A stretch of DNA of 64,000 nucleotides from Cellvibrio sp. 79 (GTDB lineage Bacteria; Pseudomonadota; Gammaproteobacteria; Pseudomonadales; Cellvibrionaceae): the NCBI GenBank assembly GCA_003056245.1, contig MVDH01000005.1:36374-100373 (forward strand), read 5' to 3'. Positions within the stretch are counted from its first letter, which is position 1, and the number at the start of each line of letters is the position of its first letter. The position numbers and the translations under genes are program-made. Shown piece after piece: positions 55,801-61,884 of this stretch. The notes under the pieces were generated by a model. It did no database searches, was not told where the DNA came from, and was given only the letters and a program-made list of their open reading frames with translations.

Positions 55801-58521
55801 ATTATCGCTTGCACTAATAGTAACATTTCCTCCATTCGACCATAGTGCATTTCCGTTCACTAGCCCATTGCCATTCGCGCTTGCAGTGATATTAGATGCA
55901 TGGGCATTGGCGCGGTCTGTGTTAATTATTCTTCCTGTAGAAGTAAAATTAGTACTCTTCGCTGTGAAATTACCACCTGCAGTGTATATATCTGCACCAA
56001 TAAGGATGTCACCACCGCTGCTATTATTTTTTCCTGCAGTTAATTCAATGTTTAGAGCATCACGTGCATCAGCATAATCAATATCCGAAATTAAGCCTCT
56101 AGTTTCTATATCACCAAAGGCATCTATTTTTATAAATGAATCATCACCATCTAATAAGTTGCCAGAATATCCTTTTCCTCCTGCGTTGGTTCTTTTTCCT
56201 GTATTGTTAAAATTAATGTCCTTATGAACAATAACATCACCACCCGAATTAATTGTTATTGAGCCAACACGAAGCAAAGCAGCTTTATTTGGGTTAGTGC
56301 CACCGAAGTTTGCGTTTAACCAATTGTATCCAAAATCTACATATCCGAGATCTACATTCCCTGCGGAATTAATAAGGATATCGCCACCACCTAATTCACC
56401 GTAGGTTTTAATTTCACCGTTGTTGAAATGGCTGTTAAAGCTTCCGGAGTTTAGTACGGTAAATTTTCCACCATTTGTGTCAACACGGGACTCAAGAGTT
56501 ACACTACCCGTAAAATCCAGTTCAACATCGCCACCATTTGTTAATATGGCCGTTTGAGCATCATTTTGATTACCAAAACCCGTTGTGAAATTCACTCCAT
56601 TAGCGGTAAATTTTCCACCTTGGGTTTCTATTTTTTTTCCAGAATTAATAATGACACTTCCCGAGCCCGATTTCTCAGTTCCGTTATTTGCGTTTAATAC
56701 TAAAGATAAGTTTCCAGTACCGTTACCATCACGAGTAATATTACCGTTAATAACAATATTATTTGCTGCATTAAGTACTAATGTAGAAATTGCATTTGCA
56801 TTGGTGTTGTTAGGGCCGTCAGGATTATTGTTATATATTAAATCAGCATCCAAAGTAATTGTGCCTTGGCCAGCTGTTCCACCTGCAGATGTCGTTGCGA
56901 TATATACTGTAGATCCATTCACCAATACATCGGCCAACTCTTCTACATCCATTATTACTGAACTATTGCCAGGCGAGAAAGGAGTTGCCTGGCTTCCCGA
57001 CCCACCTAGATTAGGACTTGAATCACTATCATCTATCGTCAGATTGTATGGATCTATCAGCCATGTTCCCCCAATACCCACTGGTGCAGTAAAATCCGGT
57101 GCGTTTAAAATCTCAAATCCCTTCAACCCCGATGTTTCAATAAATCCACCGTTACCACCTTCACTACCACCGCGTGAATAAAGATTTCCATAAATACGCG
57201 CAGTATCGCTGGCGAATGTAATTAATTTTCCGCCATTACCATTCACTAACGCATCGGTTTTTACTTTGGTGTCTTCACCCAAATAAATAAAATCTGCATT
57301 ACGAATTTGTTTATTTTGACCGGTTTTATCACCACCAATTAAAACCTGACCACCGCCATTAACGCCTGATGCATTTACTTCCGCTTGATCAAATAAACCG
57401 ACCTTATTGCCCAGCACTTTAATATCGCCGCCTTCGCCTTGAGCGCTAGCTTGAGCAGAAATTTTGGAGTTTTCTGTAAGTAATGTTGTATCAGTACTGT
57501 GTAACTCAACTGAACCGCCAGTACCTGACGAAGTGCTGGCAGTGATTGAACCGCTATGGGTGACATTGTCCCCAAGCAATACAACCTGACCGGCATTGCC
57601 TTGATTTACCGAGGTAGAAATATTCCCCGTATTAATAACATCGGCACCAGCGCCCAATGTAAAACTACCATCATCATGCATAACAACACTGGTAGATTTA
57701 TTCATGCCAGCGTTATTCACCGCATCAGAAAAAACATCTTCACTGACGCTTGCGCTTAACAGGACTCGCCCGCCTTCTGCATTAATACTGCCGTTGTTGA
57801 TTACGGCTGCATCTACACCCAGCTCATCTTGCACTACGGCCTCGGTCACCTTGACTCCCACCATGCCAGTAGGGTCAAAGGTTAATACTGCAGCCTTGCC
57901 AGCAACCAGATTTACCGCGCCCAATTTGGCTGAAATCAGGCCATCGTTTTGTACTTGCTCACCCACTAACGTGACTGAACCGCCCGTTGCGGCGTTGATG
58001 ATGCCGTAGTTAATAACCTTGCCTTCCGCACCTTCGATGCTGTTCAAGGCAAAATCACCATTAATAAAACTGGTGGGGTCAATATTCAGACCACTGGCGA
58101 TCATACCGCCCACATTCACTACCGAATCTTTACCGAACACCACCCCATTGGCGTTCACTAACATCACCTGACCGTTGGCATCGATTCGCCCCAGAATCTC
58201 GCTGCCACGGTTACTCAATACCCGATTCAAGGCCACCGACGAAGAGCTGGGCTGGATAAACTCCACACGCTCATTGGCCGCCACATCAAAGCTGCGCCAG
58301 TCAATGGCCATGCGCTCTGTTGCCTGGTTAATAATGGTTTCCACGCCGGCCTGCTGGATAATCCCCTCACCGCCAACCACTTCGCCACCTTCCGGCGCTG
58401 CCCAAACCGGCCCGGTAACCATCCATTGGCTAGCAGCCAGTACAGCGGCATAGAGTTTTAAACGGGAAAAAGTGCGAACTGGTTGGGATTTTTTGGAAAC
58501 CAGAGGGCGAGAGTTACGCAT
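43885..58521 (-). CDS. Giant TpsA-family exoprotein (4,878 aa) with TPS domain and tandem Ca-binding-like repeats
   Basis: After a signal peptide (LKLYAAVLAASQWMVTGPVWA) follows the TPS secretion domain (about residues 42-300): GVETIINQATERMAIDWRSF, VALNRVLSNRGSEILGRIDA and NANGVVFGKDS, the equivalent of the NPNG motif. The rest is a long beta-helix. It contains many glycine-rich segments of GGxGxDxF type and a cluster of seven repeats of about 150 residues (see 49600-53010). Each repeat has FDVDND-type acidic loops and DGxNDG, likely calcium-binding. The C-terminal 1,000 residues are again beta-helix-like and end near DQRFEDNEDFQ. No toxin domain was recognised. The neighbouring tpsB exports it. 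It probably acts as a surface adhesin or a cell-contact protein; the target is unknown. Confidence 0.93.
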   Translation of the reverse strand: MRNSRPLVSKKSQPVRTFSRLKLYAAVLAASQWMVTGPVWAAPEGGEVVGGEGIIQQAGVETIINQATERMAIDWRSFDVAANERVEFIQPSSSSVALNRVLSNRGSEILGRIDANGQVMLVNANGVVFGKDSVVNVGGMIASGLNIDPTSFINGDFALNSIEGAEGKVINYGIINAATGGSVTLVGEQVQNDGLISAKLGAVNLVAGKAAVLTFDPTGMVGVKVTEAVVQDELGVDAAVINNGSINAEGGRVLLSASVSEDVFSDAVNNAGMNKSTSVVMHDDGSFTLGAGADVINTGNISTSVNQGNAGQVVLLGDNVTHSGSITASTSSGTGGSVELHSTDTTLLTENSKISAQASAQGEGGDIKVLGNKVGLFDQAEVNASGVNGGGQVLIGGDKTGQNKQIRNADFIYLGEDTKVKTDALVNGNGGKLITFASDTARIYGNLYSRGGSEGGNGGFIETSGLKGFEILNAPDFTAPVGIGGTWLIDPYNLTIDDSDSSPNLGGSGSQATPFSPGNSSVIMDVEELADVLVNGSTVYIATTSAGGTAGQGTITLDADLIYNNNPDGPNNTNANAISTLVLNAANNIVINGNITRDGNGTGNLSLVLNANNGTEKSGSGSVIINSGKKIETQGGKFTANGVNFTTGFGNQNDAQTAILTNGGDVELDFTGSVTLESRVDTNGGKFTVLNSGSFNSHFNNGEIKTYGELGGGDILINSAGNVDLGYVDFGYNWLNANFGGTNPNKAALLRVGSITINSGGDVIVHKDINFNNTGKRTNAGGKGYSGNLLDGDDSFIKIDAFGDIETRGLISDIDYADARDALNIELTAGKNNSSGGDILIGADIYTAGGNFTAKSTNFTSTGRIINTDRANAHASNITASANGNGLVNGNALWSNGGNVTISASDNITLGNITTDGSCTLPSSIACTGNLSLSGIDTDTVLAGMQSSVVITQTGVLNVAGDTTFNTGTGTITLENIANNFTKDLIFTSAGNTSITDSSAIRLGTSSITGNLKLTTGKGAAETSGSITQIGAVTVTGDTEFNAIASVNNYVVDLSLLTNDFGGKVKATKASGLKLADTNDLSLDAITLVAGAAAANGIIDVTAGTTNKIILNGNLNSSAATTKNIVFHGNVEVASNTTINAGTGAISFTGTTNSNDATAKNLTLTGGTINFTGNVGNLQRLGDFKINSTGVVTFADVTAKSFDVSTNNNFTAQNINTSGANSTLAAGGVGGDIVINAGSISLASVNASGGNSTAPGNNAGGSAGDITLTANNSAVSKTITISGDVSAEGGTGSGAGASGAVGEVTLTLANNTFAGQVNLNSSSFLSSSLTINGSANSTDTLTLTNSKNDWSITAANTGTVKDTDNLANSPVISFSGFENITGGTGADNFVIEAAGSVASINGGTGVNTLTGRDVNNTWDIKGSNQGDLKEGTTTYVQFTDIHHLVGGSLNDAFEFSNPTTSAITGSIKGGMGEGAGVLNSIKGRNAASTWVIANLDAGSITGYLASFENIHNLTGGSAADTFNFSAANAAISGKVDGGATTENNAIIARTGAPNTWLMNSNESGKLAVTADLPTNYVSDFDHIQVFTGAGTDTMNFENFSTGEIKVTIGATGSTGVVSFVGKDNVDAEIIKTDGTNVWTITATNKGTVNGISFDKFNKLTGGTGKDTFDFSTVANSVITGVIDGGGLPADNEIIARAGTGVTNTWSMIDNNSGSLEQTAGVVQTYINRFNDIQIFTGAGSDKISYAGINSGTVEVTLGAAGVTGVTEFVGSVSVDSRLIGGNTNTDWIIDGVNSGRINAGNGEITFSDFNYLSGGDQRDTFIFFDTGSIASGSGGGGNDIVDLSNLTITDTIIFTGTTVKNISSVHRVIGSATLNHTLQVTAGTNTWRIFDVDNDAASTTISDGVNDGYINNGTDTLQFVNFSNLQGGTGVDTFDIETNFTGVIRGGDNNDIFNIHAVATNLQGDAGDDQFVFFDSGSITTAAGGTGNDIVDISNLTSDQLITFSGATVKGVTSVSRVIGSASHNHTLQAGSGANNWRIFDFDNDSASSIVSNGVNDGHVVTGGTTLQFANFNNLQGGSGADIFEIETNFTGSIKGGNGSDTFNIKAAVGNLDGEIGDDRFVFFDNGSIVNATGGDGNDIVDLSNLTTAQTITFSGSTVKGVSSIYRVIGSTLQNHTLQASSGTNTWRLFDIDNDATSTVISDGINDGQINDGTDTLQFVNFNNLQGGSGVDTFEIETNFTGLIRGGVNNDIFNIKAVAGNIEGDGGDDQFVFFDGGSVTTGAGGTGSDVVDLSNLTTAQTITFTGTTVKNISSIFRVIGSATQTHTLEATSGTNTWRIYDVDNDALSTAVSDGINDGQITNGNGTLQFVNFSNLHGGVDVDTFEIETDFTGAIKGGGNNDIFNIKAVAANIDGEIGDDRFVFFDNGSIGTAAGGDGDDIVDLSNLTSAQTITFSGNTVKGVSSVLRVIGNASQAHTLQAVSGNNIWRIFDFDNNSGSSTVSDGINDGSIDNGSATLQFVNFSNLQGGTGIDRFEIETNFTGSIKGGIGNDIFNIRATVGNIDGEAGNDSFAFYNTGSAATATGGDGDDIVDLSNLTSAQTITFSGSTVKGVSSVYRVVGNASQNHTLQASSGTNTWRLFDIDGDATSAVVSDGINDGLINDGTDTLQFVNFSNLQGGSGVDTFEIETNFTGSIKGGGDNDIFNIKAVAGNIQGEAGDDQFVFFDSGSITTAVGGLGNNIVDLSNLTSAQTITFTGTTVKDVSNVYRVIGNASKNHTLQATSGTNTWRIFDVDNDALSTTISDGVNDGHITNSIGTMQFVNFSNLQGGGGVDTFEIETNFTGSIKGGGDNDIFNIRAVAGNIDGEAGADQFVFFDNGSVTTATGGADNDVVDLSQLTSQQTIILNGTTVKGVSSVFRIIGSSTLNHTLQATSGSNSWAIYDFDGAGNLADGINDGTVAGIEFVGFSTLRGGSDDDTFTIGQSGSINTIDGGLGTNILIGRNSSNIWNVTGENSGIVTTTSGNTYVSTFNRIQNLTGGSGDDQFAFNSLDNAGSIAVIIGGNGANEIIGRDSTNTWSISAADSGSVSVTAGPAYIASFTEIQTLVGGNLADVFDINANVTNSIRAGNGNNIFNINTTVGNLQGGNDNDQFVFGLNGRANSVNGGDGTNSLNARNANNTWTIISSNAGNIANASNDFYVGNFSNIQLLNGGNAADVFNINAAAANIYGNDGNDAFVFNLTNNGSVNFIDGGSGTNSLRGRNQDTTWTLSGANSGSVSTNANTYVTSFTSISNLLGGSAIDTLAAVNQSNTWIINSTNEGELYLTATPAPADKILFTGIENLLGNQGIDLFTFTANGNITGLIDGGTSATQDTIKDALNLSAVTGNLTVRLGSAQAAANVVNVVNVEDITASASNQDNHVLIGASDVAYRWKITAQNQGYIERAVDPTLETSTNFFNFGDLRGGTNSDRFDVQGTITKSIDGGSGIDLVDYSQRKENFVIVLGGSGGLGNTGINGIEGVVGNSASGNGFTSTIQVNSGDNIWEIGASSSFGDGNNDGSITINNNKVSFENFTNLIGGSGADTFRYIENGQWIGNIEGGSGNNIIDASLSTKDQQFVVNGTALNAGTNLKGIDRLIANTNTNSSLISTLQSNIWQIDNQGNGRLNSNLDFINIANLQGGSFADTFSFANISWLKGTVDGGGGTDTVNLTAMDKAIQVAVDAQTDADINLLNIETINANNNFSNTLKGDLNGNEWHINASNAGVLNKKINFTGFANLTGSALVDMVVFDNSAATLTGHLNLGDGQDTLDLSASDRDITVQLNSSKTTLASGVLSVDKIEIIKGDVDQSNRLIGDNFANTWTLDDVNAGRVTAAETGTITFTQFKNITGGSQDDLFVFEALGGLTGLVDGGGQAIRDNVDLSKSNNANVVITTTGESIGFTNIEKYVGNNVDSTLTAANIINNWSLTGANRGTLNEAIEFENFGVLKGGNKQDNFVISNATISGNIDSGDGDDTFDIRASAIAGKIMAGAGDDRFMFNIAPGAEGTADIDGGEGANRLTIEGGDTDYKVSHQLGRHEYVSAAGNTYSILYSNVSNVFDNVLAKSLSIFGTTTADTFRLLGGRYNINNVSTVNYTNKSNLIVNGTADDQVIVDGTVGIESTVTFNNLRLLAENAGKIQAQSLELVNTGSVGSATARLNTAINDLSLSATNGAVYLDEQDALVFKNFNVSTTELVDIKAGGNLTASGALTYSGNLNLESARGNIDLGNNNSLSGTVSLKAAGNISLDNLQTLALGDLVAQNVTLGSSTSIKGLGVFSVAGLATLNAGSEISLINASNDINQIAVARATKLDVFDNNGFTTVGLNVANDVSLHSSGGIILSTSCTADCNNTYGISAKNLKVQSDAGVTIAKSIAATDSINIESQGLVINDAITSKQFTLNALNGKLFLNESGNLLGQEGTGIELTANNIEQRSKIISGGNVKVSALGDVTMTDAAVMESLNGDVVLNGNNLQLATINAAKGSTTITAQNITANKSITSKKISLNAGNGKIVLNTDGNLLGQEGTGIDLTANIIEQHSKIISGGSIEVVATGDVTMFTTAEMESLNEDITLTGNNLQLASLKSANGTTTTNALGAIKDGNGSATNIIAARWQADAVSGIGSGRGENAGADAIETEINVLWARNTGKLGSVQTESDVNITNVKALTIEQLRNNGDISITNNGDIVLDNTNNADFASSDTDARTQGGVINAGDVAGGQLLLTISNGMVRALNKAVATNPDIIADVAAFNFKTSNDFGERNRKIVMHVPDEYYQNARLSFVHWPKGKPKFMQDFSKVPNESLISGRDQLIQIEGLSEIDPAIFTNLRNYVHDEVAILLPVDQRFEDNEDFQ
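49600..53010 (-). repeat. Seven tandem repeats of about 450 bp inside the tpsA gene
   Basis: The motif encoding NTWRIFDxDND recurs at about 52860, 52410, 51960, 51510, 51060, 50610 and 50160, with a diverged eighth at about 49710: a regular period near 450 bases (150 residues). Each unit encodes VDLSNLT, a hydrophobic STVKGVSS segment, the acidic FDxDND loop, DGxNDGxI, a NLQGG turn, FEIETNFTGSIKGG and DDQFVFFD. The units are similar but not identical, so expansion is not very recent. Confidence 0.85.
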
Positions 58522-59100
58522 TTGTCATTCCTGAACTTTGGGGTTATTAACGGGGGTGATGCAAAGAGGGGGCTGCTTGAAAAGGGCGCAGCCTAAAGTC
58601 GCATAGTGTACCCTCAGGAAAACCTGCTGGCTGTAGGAAATCAGCTATACGTGGCGCCTTTTTAAGCATTTTTTAACTGGATCATGTTTTTTTATTTTTA
58701 TCTGTAGAACCAGTGGTATACGAGTTATTTTGACGCCAAAGTTGTGACAACTTCACGCATTTACATCTGTCGATTTTTTTGACATTTAGCACAGGCTTGC
58801 CCGAAGTGGCCGTTGCCCAAACCCAACATCGAATAAAACAGCAGGGTATTTATTCAATACCTTCTTCTCTCTAAATTCTTTTAGTACTGCAAATTCTGTC
58901 AATGAAATAACACGATTCGAAAGTTGCGGAGTTTCGTGATTTTCTCACTGTTTTTTGTTGTGCCACATTTTTAAATAAAACAAGCTGTGCCCCAATGCGT
59001 TCTTCAACCGCGCGCTTTGTTTTAATAAAAAGAATCTATGACAGCTACAACTTCAATCAGCATCATTTTATTGCTGAATATGGAGCACTACTTCTTAATA
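58522..59100. other. Gap of about 580 bases, tpsA promoter region
   Basis: It lies upstream of the giant exoprotein gene and downstream of the immunity-like gene. Several short direct and inverted repeats occur (for example CAGG/CCTG near 58615), but no terminator with a T-tract and no coding frame is evident. It should hold the tpsA promoter and leader. Confidence 0.45.
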
Positions 59101-59655
59101 TCATAAGTACCCAGTTTTGTATTTATCACCTAAATCGGTGATCAAATTTAGAAGCCCCCCCTCATAAAGAAAGCGGCTCGCCCAACATATACTGTGTGGT
59201 TCAAATTCGGTTTCAGGATCGTAATCTTTTTCACAACGAGAATTGTTTTCAACGATATAACCTCCACGGTCCTGATCTACTCCCAACGCACGTTGAATAC
59301 ACAGCATCTCTCCACCGACTTCAATATCCGATGTGGTTATAGCACCAGCATGCAAACCACCCTGAGCAGGTGGCTTTTGAAACTCAATCAAAGCAGATGG
59401 AAACCAGCTGAGAAACTCCAATGGAAAATCATCCTGGCTGCAACGGTAATACGGTTGACCATTTGCCAACTTGCGATCAGGTTCTGTAACGCTAAGAATA
59501 CTCAGGAACCCGTTATTTTTAATAAAGTAAATTAAATCTCCTTCTGTGATCTCAACAATGTTAGCAATTTCAATTGCACCTGGTGGTAATTGATCATGCC
59601 GGATGATTTCCGGTAATGGAGGTTTAATCTTGTAAGGCGCTTTGCGAATCCACAT
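59101..59655 (-). CDS. Immunity-like protein, paralogue B
   Basis: The start at 59655 (GGAAAGAG upstream) gives 184 residues beginning MWIRKAPYKIKPPLPEIIRH. It shares long identical blocks with the neighbouring paralogue: DDFPLEFLSWFPSALIEFQK, GEMLCIQRALGVDQDRGGYI, VENNSRC and WASRFLYEG. It has no signal or membrane segment. A tandem pair of paralogues behind a larger variable protein gene is the classic layout of duplicated immunity genes. Function is inferred. Confidence 0.7.
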   Translation of the reverse strand: MWIRKAPYKIKPPLPEIIRHDQLPPGAIEIANIVEITEGDLIYFIKNNGFLSILSVTEPDRKLANGQPYYRCSQDDFPLEFLSWFPSALIEFQKPPAQGGLHAGAITTSDIEVGGEMLCIQRALGVDQDRGGYIVENNSRCEKDYDPETEFEPHSICWASRFLYEGGLLNLITDLGDKYKTGYL

Positions 59656-59757
59656 ACTCTTTCCGATCAATTACGCACAAATAAAATACTGATTAAATGA
59701 TACATCAGTCAGTAGTTACCTGATGTTCCATCATCTTTTTAAGAAGTTAGTAATTGA

Positions 59758-60306
59758 TTACAACTGACCATTTTTATATTTTTCCCCAAGATCAATAATC
59801 AATTTTAAAAGGCTGCCTTCATAAAGAAAGCGGCTTGCCCAACAAACATTATGTGGTTTAAAAAATGAATCAGGATTGTAACCTTTTACGCAGCGAGAAT
59901 TGTTTTCAACGATGTAACCTCCGCGATCCTGATCCACTCCCAATGCACGTTGAATGCACAGCATCTCTCCACCGACTTCAATATCCGGTGTGGTCATGGC
60001 ACCAGCACGCAAACCACCCTCAGCCGGTGGCTTTTGAAATTCAATCAGAGCAGCAGGAAACCAAGCGAGAAATTCCAAAGGAAAATCATCATGGCCACAA
60101 CGATAGTAATAGCTTCCGTCATCGCGTTGCCTGTCGGCAACATCCAGAATTGATAGATACCCATTATTTTTTACAAAATACCAATGTGTACTACAGGTAT
60201 TATCCTGGAGATATGCCAATTGCTCGCAGCCTGTCGGCAATTGATCATGTCGGATTATTTCTGGAAGGGGAGATTTAACTTCATAAGGGGCTTTTCGAAT
60301 CCACAT
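59758..60306 (-). CDS. Immunity-like protein, paralogue A
   Basis: The start at 60306 follows AGGAACTTATTT and lies ten bases after the stop of the 507-aa gene, making co-translation likely. The 182-residue product begins MWIRKAPYEVKSPLPEIIRH and differs from paralogue B mainly in the N-terminal third (residues 25-60) and the end. This is where specificity for different toxin variants would be expected to change. Soluble and cytoplasmic by sequence. Confidence 0.72.
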   Translation of the reverse strand: MWIRKAPYEVKSPLPEIIRHDQLPTGCEQLAYLQDNTCSTHWYFVKNNGYLSILDVADRQRDDGSYYYRCGHDDFPLEFLAWFPAALIEFQKPPAEGGLRAGAMTTPDIEVGGEMLCIQRALGVDQDRGGYIVENNSRCVKGYNPDSFFKPHNVCWASRFLYEGSLLKLIIDLGEKYKNGQL

Positions 60307-60316
60307 AAATAAGTTC

Positions 60317-61840
60317 CTATAAATCAATAATTTTTATTGCACCATTTTGCTTTAATTTCTGAAGGTCAGTGGACGACCGTTCAAAGTTATGGGTCTCTAC
60401 CGCACCAAACGAATTGTGTGATTTGGCTATTTTATTTTCCGTCAATCCATTACCCAAATAATGCTGGTTATTACCAATTTGTTTATGCATTTCCATACGC
60501 TGAATAAGCAATTCTTTTTCTGGCAGGTTTAAATTAGTAGTAGTTAGATATTCAGAGAAATCTTTGACGCTTGCAGACCAATCAGAATCTAAAAACCCTT
60601 TCCTGGCTGCCTGATAATGCGCCTTATAGTACGCCTGATATTCTGCATTCATTACCTGATCCGTAAATTCCTTTGGGAAATTTCTTGGCAATTCCCGATT
60701 ACTAAACTCACTGATATTGTTGAATGTCGCCGCCACACATTCACAACCGGTGAGTGGTGTGGATTTTTCAGTATCGATAATGACCAGCACATACTCTTTA
60801 CTCGGACTAGGATCATAATCAATCCCCAGTTTCTGGCAAATTAATTGTGCATCGGTATCAGCATCTTCAATCTGATCAAAGGTGGTAGACCAGTAACGCG
60901 GTCCGGTGCCGGTTTCGCCGCTAAATTCCTTGCCCAGTTTTCCGGTTAAATTATTTTCATCCCGTAGCGTGTCACCGCGATCCCATTGGTGGCCTTTTTC
61001 CATAAAGCGCACATGGTAGCGCTCTTTGGCAACAGCACCTGTTTGTGCTTGTTCGATCAATTGCACATCCGTGTATTTGGGTTGATAGCCGTGTTCGGCA
61101 ATCTCCGGTTTCATACTGGCCAACCGATTGGCCGCATCATCAAGCGATGCCGGAGGGGCACCTTTTCTGGCATCCAGGGTGGAAGCGGATTTCACAACGG
61201 GTTTTGTTTCCGGAGCCAGCGGGACTTCACGGTCAATCGCCGTGGCTGGTAGAAACTCTACCGGCTTTACCGCAGGCGCAGCAGTAAATACCGGCAGTTT
61301 GTATATCAGGATATCTTTTTTCAAAAGTCGTTCGGCCAGATCGGCATGAAGATCGGTTGAGATAAAAACAGCGAATGCGGAATGGCGTTTTATAAAAATG
61401 TTCAGCGACTGTTGGTCGAGCAGGCTGAGTAATTGTTGTGCGTCCTGCAAGGAGGCCACACTGACTGGTGAATGATTTAAACAAGGATGACGTTCAGGCC
61501 CGCGAATAAAACCATAACCCCATCCATCGCCGGTAGCGATTACCGGCAATTGTTCCAGACGCGGAATTTTTACGAGCGCTAATTTTCGATGTAGAAAGAG
61601 TTTTATCACTTCCTGATAGATGTCTACGGCATGATCAAAGTTGGAAGGAACAGCAACATCGAGACGCAATAAAATGCCCCGCCAGTGTTCAGCGGGAATC
61701 ATTAACTCGCGGGTGATAATACTGAAGATTCTTGCAGCGTCAGAGGTATCAACAACAACGCCACAAGAAATAGGTTTTTGTCCTTGAGCGAGCACTTGGT
61801 AGTGCTCGCCAAATAAAGCGGGAAAATATAATGGGTTCAT
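60317..61840 (-). CDS. Probable toxin/effector protein (507 aa), unknown activity
   Basis: The protein has no signal peptide. The N-terminal domain (about residues 1-190) appears as an alpha/beta unit (YFPALFGEHYQVLAQGQKPI, ALVKIPRLEQLPVIATGDGW, SAFAVFISTDLHADLAERLL), followed by a Pro/Ala-rich linker (190-255) and a C-terminal domain from about 260 (RYHVRFMEKGHQWDRGDTLR, GETGTGPRYWSTTFDQIEDA, KEYVLVIIDTEKSTPLTGCE, ending ETHNFERSSTDLQKL). Such a two-part design with a linker and two immunity-like genes directly after it suggests a contact-dependent or T6SS effector. No catalytic motif can be named with confidence, so a new toxin family is possible. Confidence 0.62.
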   Translation of the reverse strand: MNPLYFPALFGEHYQVLAQGQKPISCGVVVDTSDAARIFSIITRELMIPAEHWRGILLRLDVAVPSNFDHAVDIYQEVIKLFLHRKLALVKIPRLEQLPVIATGDGWGYGFIRGPERHPCLNHSPVSVASLQDAQQLLSLLDQQSLNIFIKRHSAFAVFISTDLHADLAERLLKKDILIYKLPVFTAAPAVKPVEFLPATAIDREVPLAPETKPVVKSASTLDARKGAPPASLDDAANRLASMKPEIAEHGYQPKYTDVQLIEQAQTGAVAKERYHVRFMEKGHQWDRGDTLRDENNLTGKLGKEFSGETGTGPRYWSTTFDQIEDADTDAQLICQKLGIDYDPSPSKEYVLVIIDTEKSTPLTGCECVAATFNNISEFSNRELPRNFPKEFTDQVMNAEYQAYYKAHYQAARKGFLDSDWSASVKDFSEYLTTTNLNLPEKELLIQRMEMHKQIGNNQHYLGNGLTENKIAKSHNSFGAVETHNFERSSTDLQKLKQNGAIKIIDL

Positions 61841-61884
61841 GCTATCACGTCCCTGTGTTCAACAATCGATAAGGATTAGATCAA

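Noticed and set aside
44240..58453. Many long plus-strand frames opposite the tpsA gene
   Set aside because: They arise from the repetitive, low-stop complement of the exoprotein gene, and share its 450-base periodicity without start signals.
43885..58521. Reading the 450-bp repeats as a CRISPR array or mobile elements
   Set aside because: The period is far too long, there are no short identical repeats with unique spacers, and all units stay in one reading frame.
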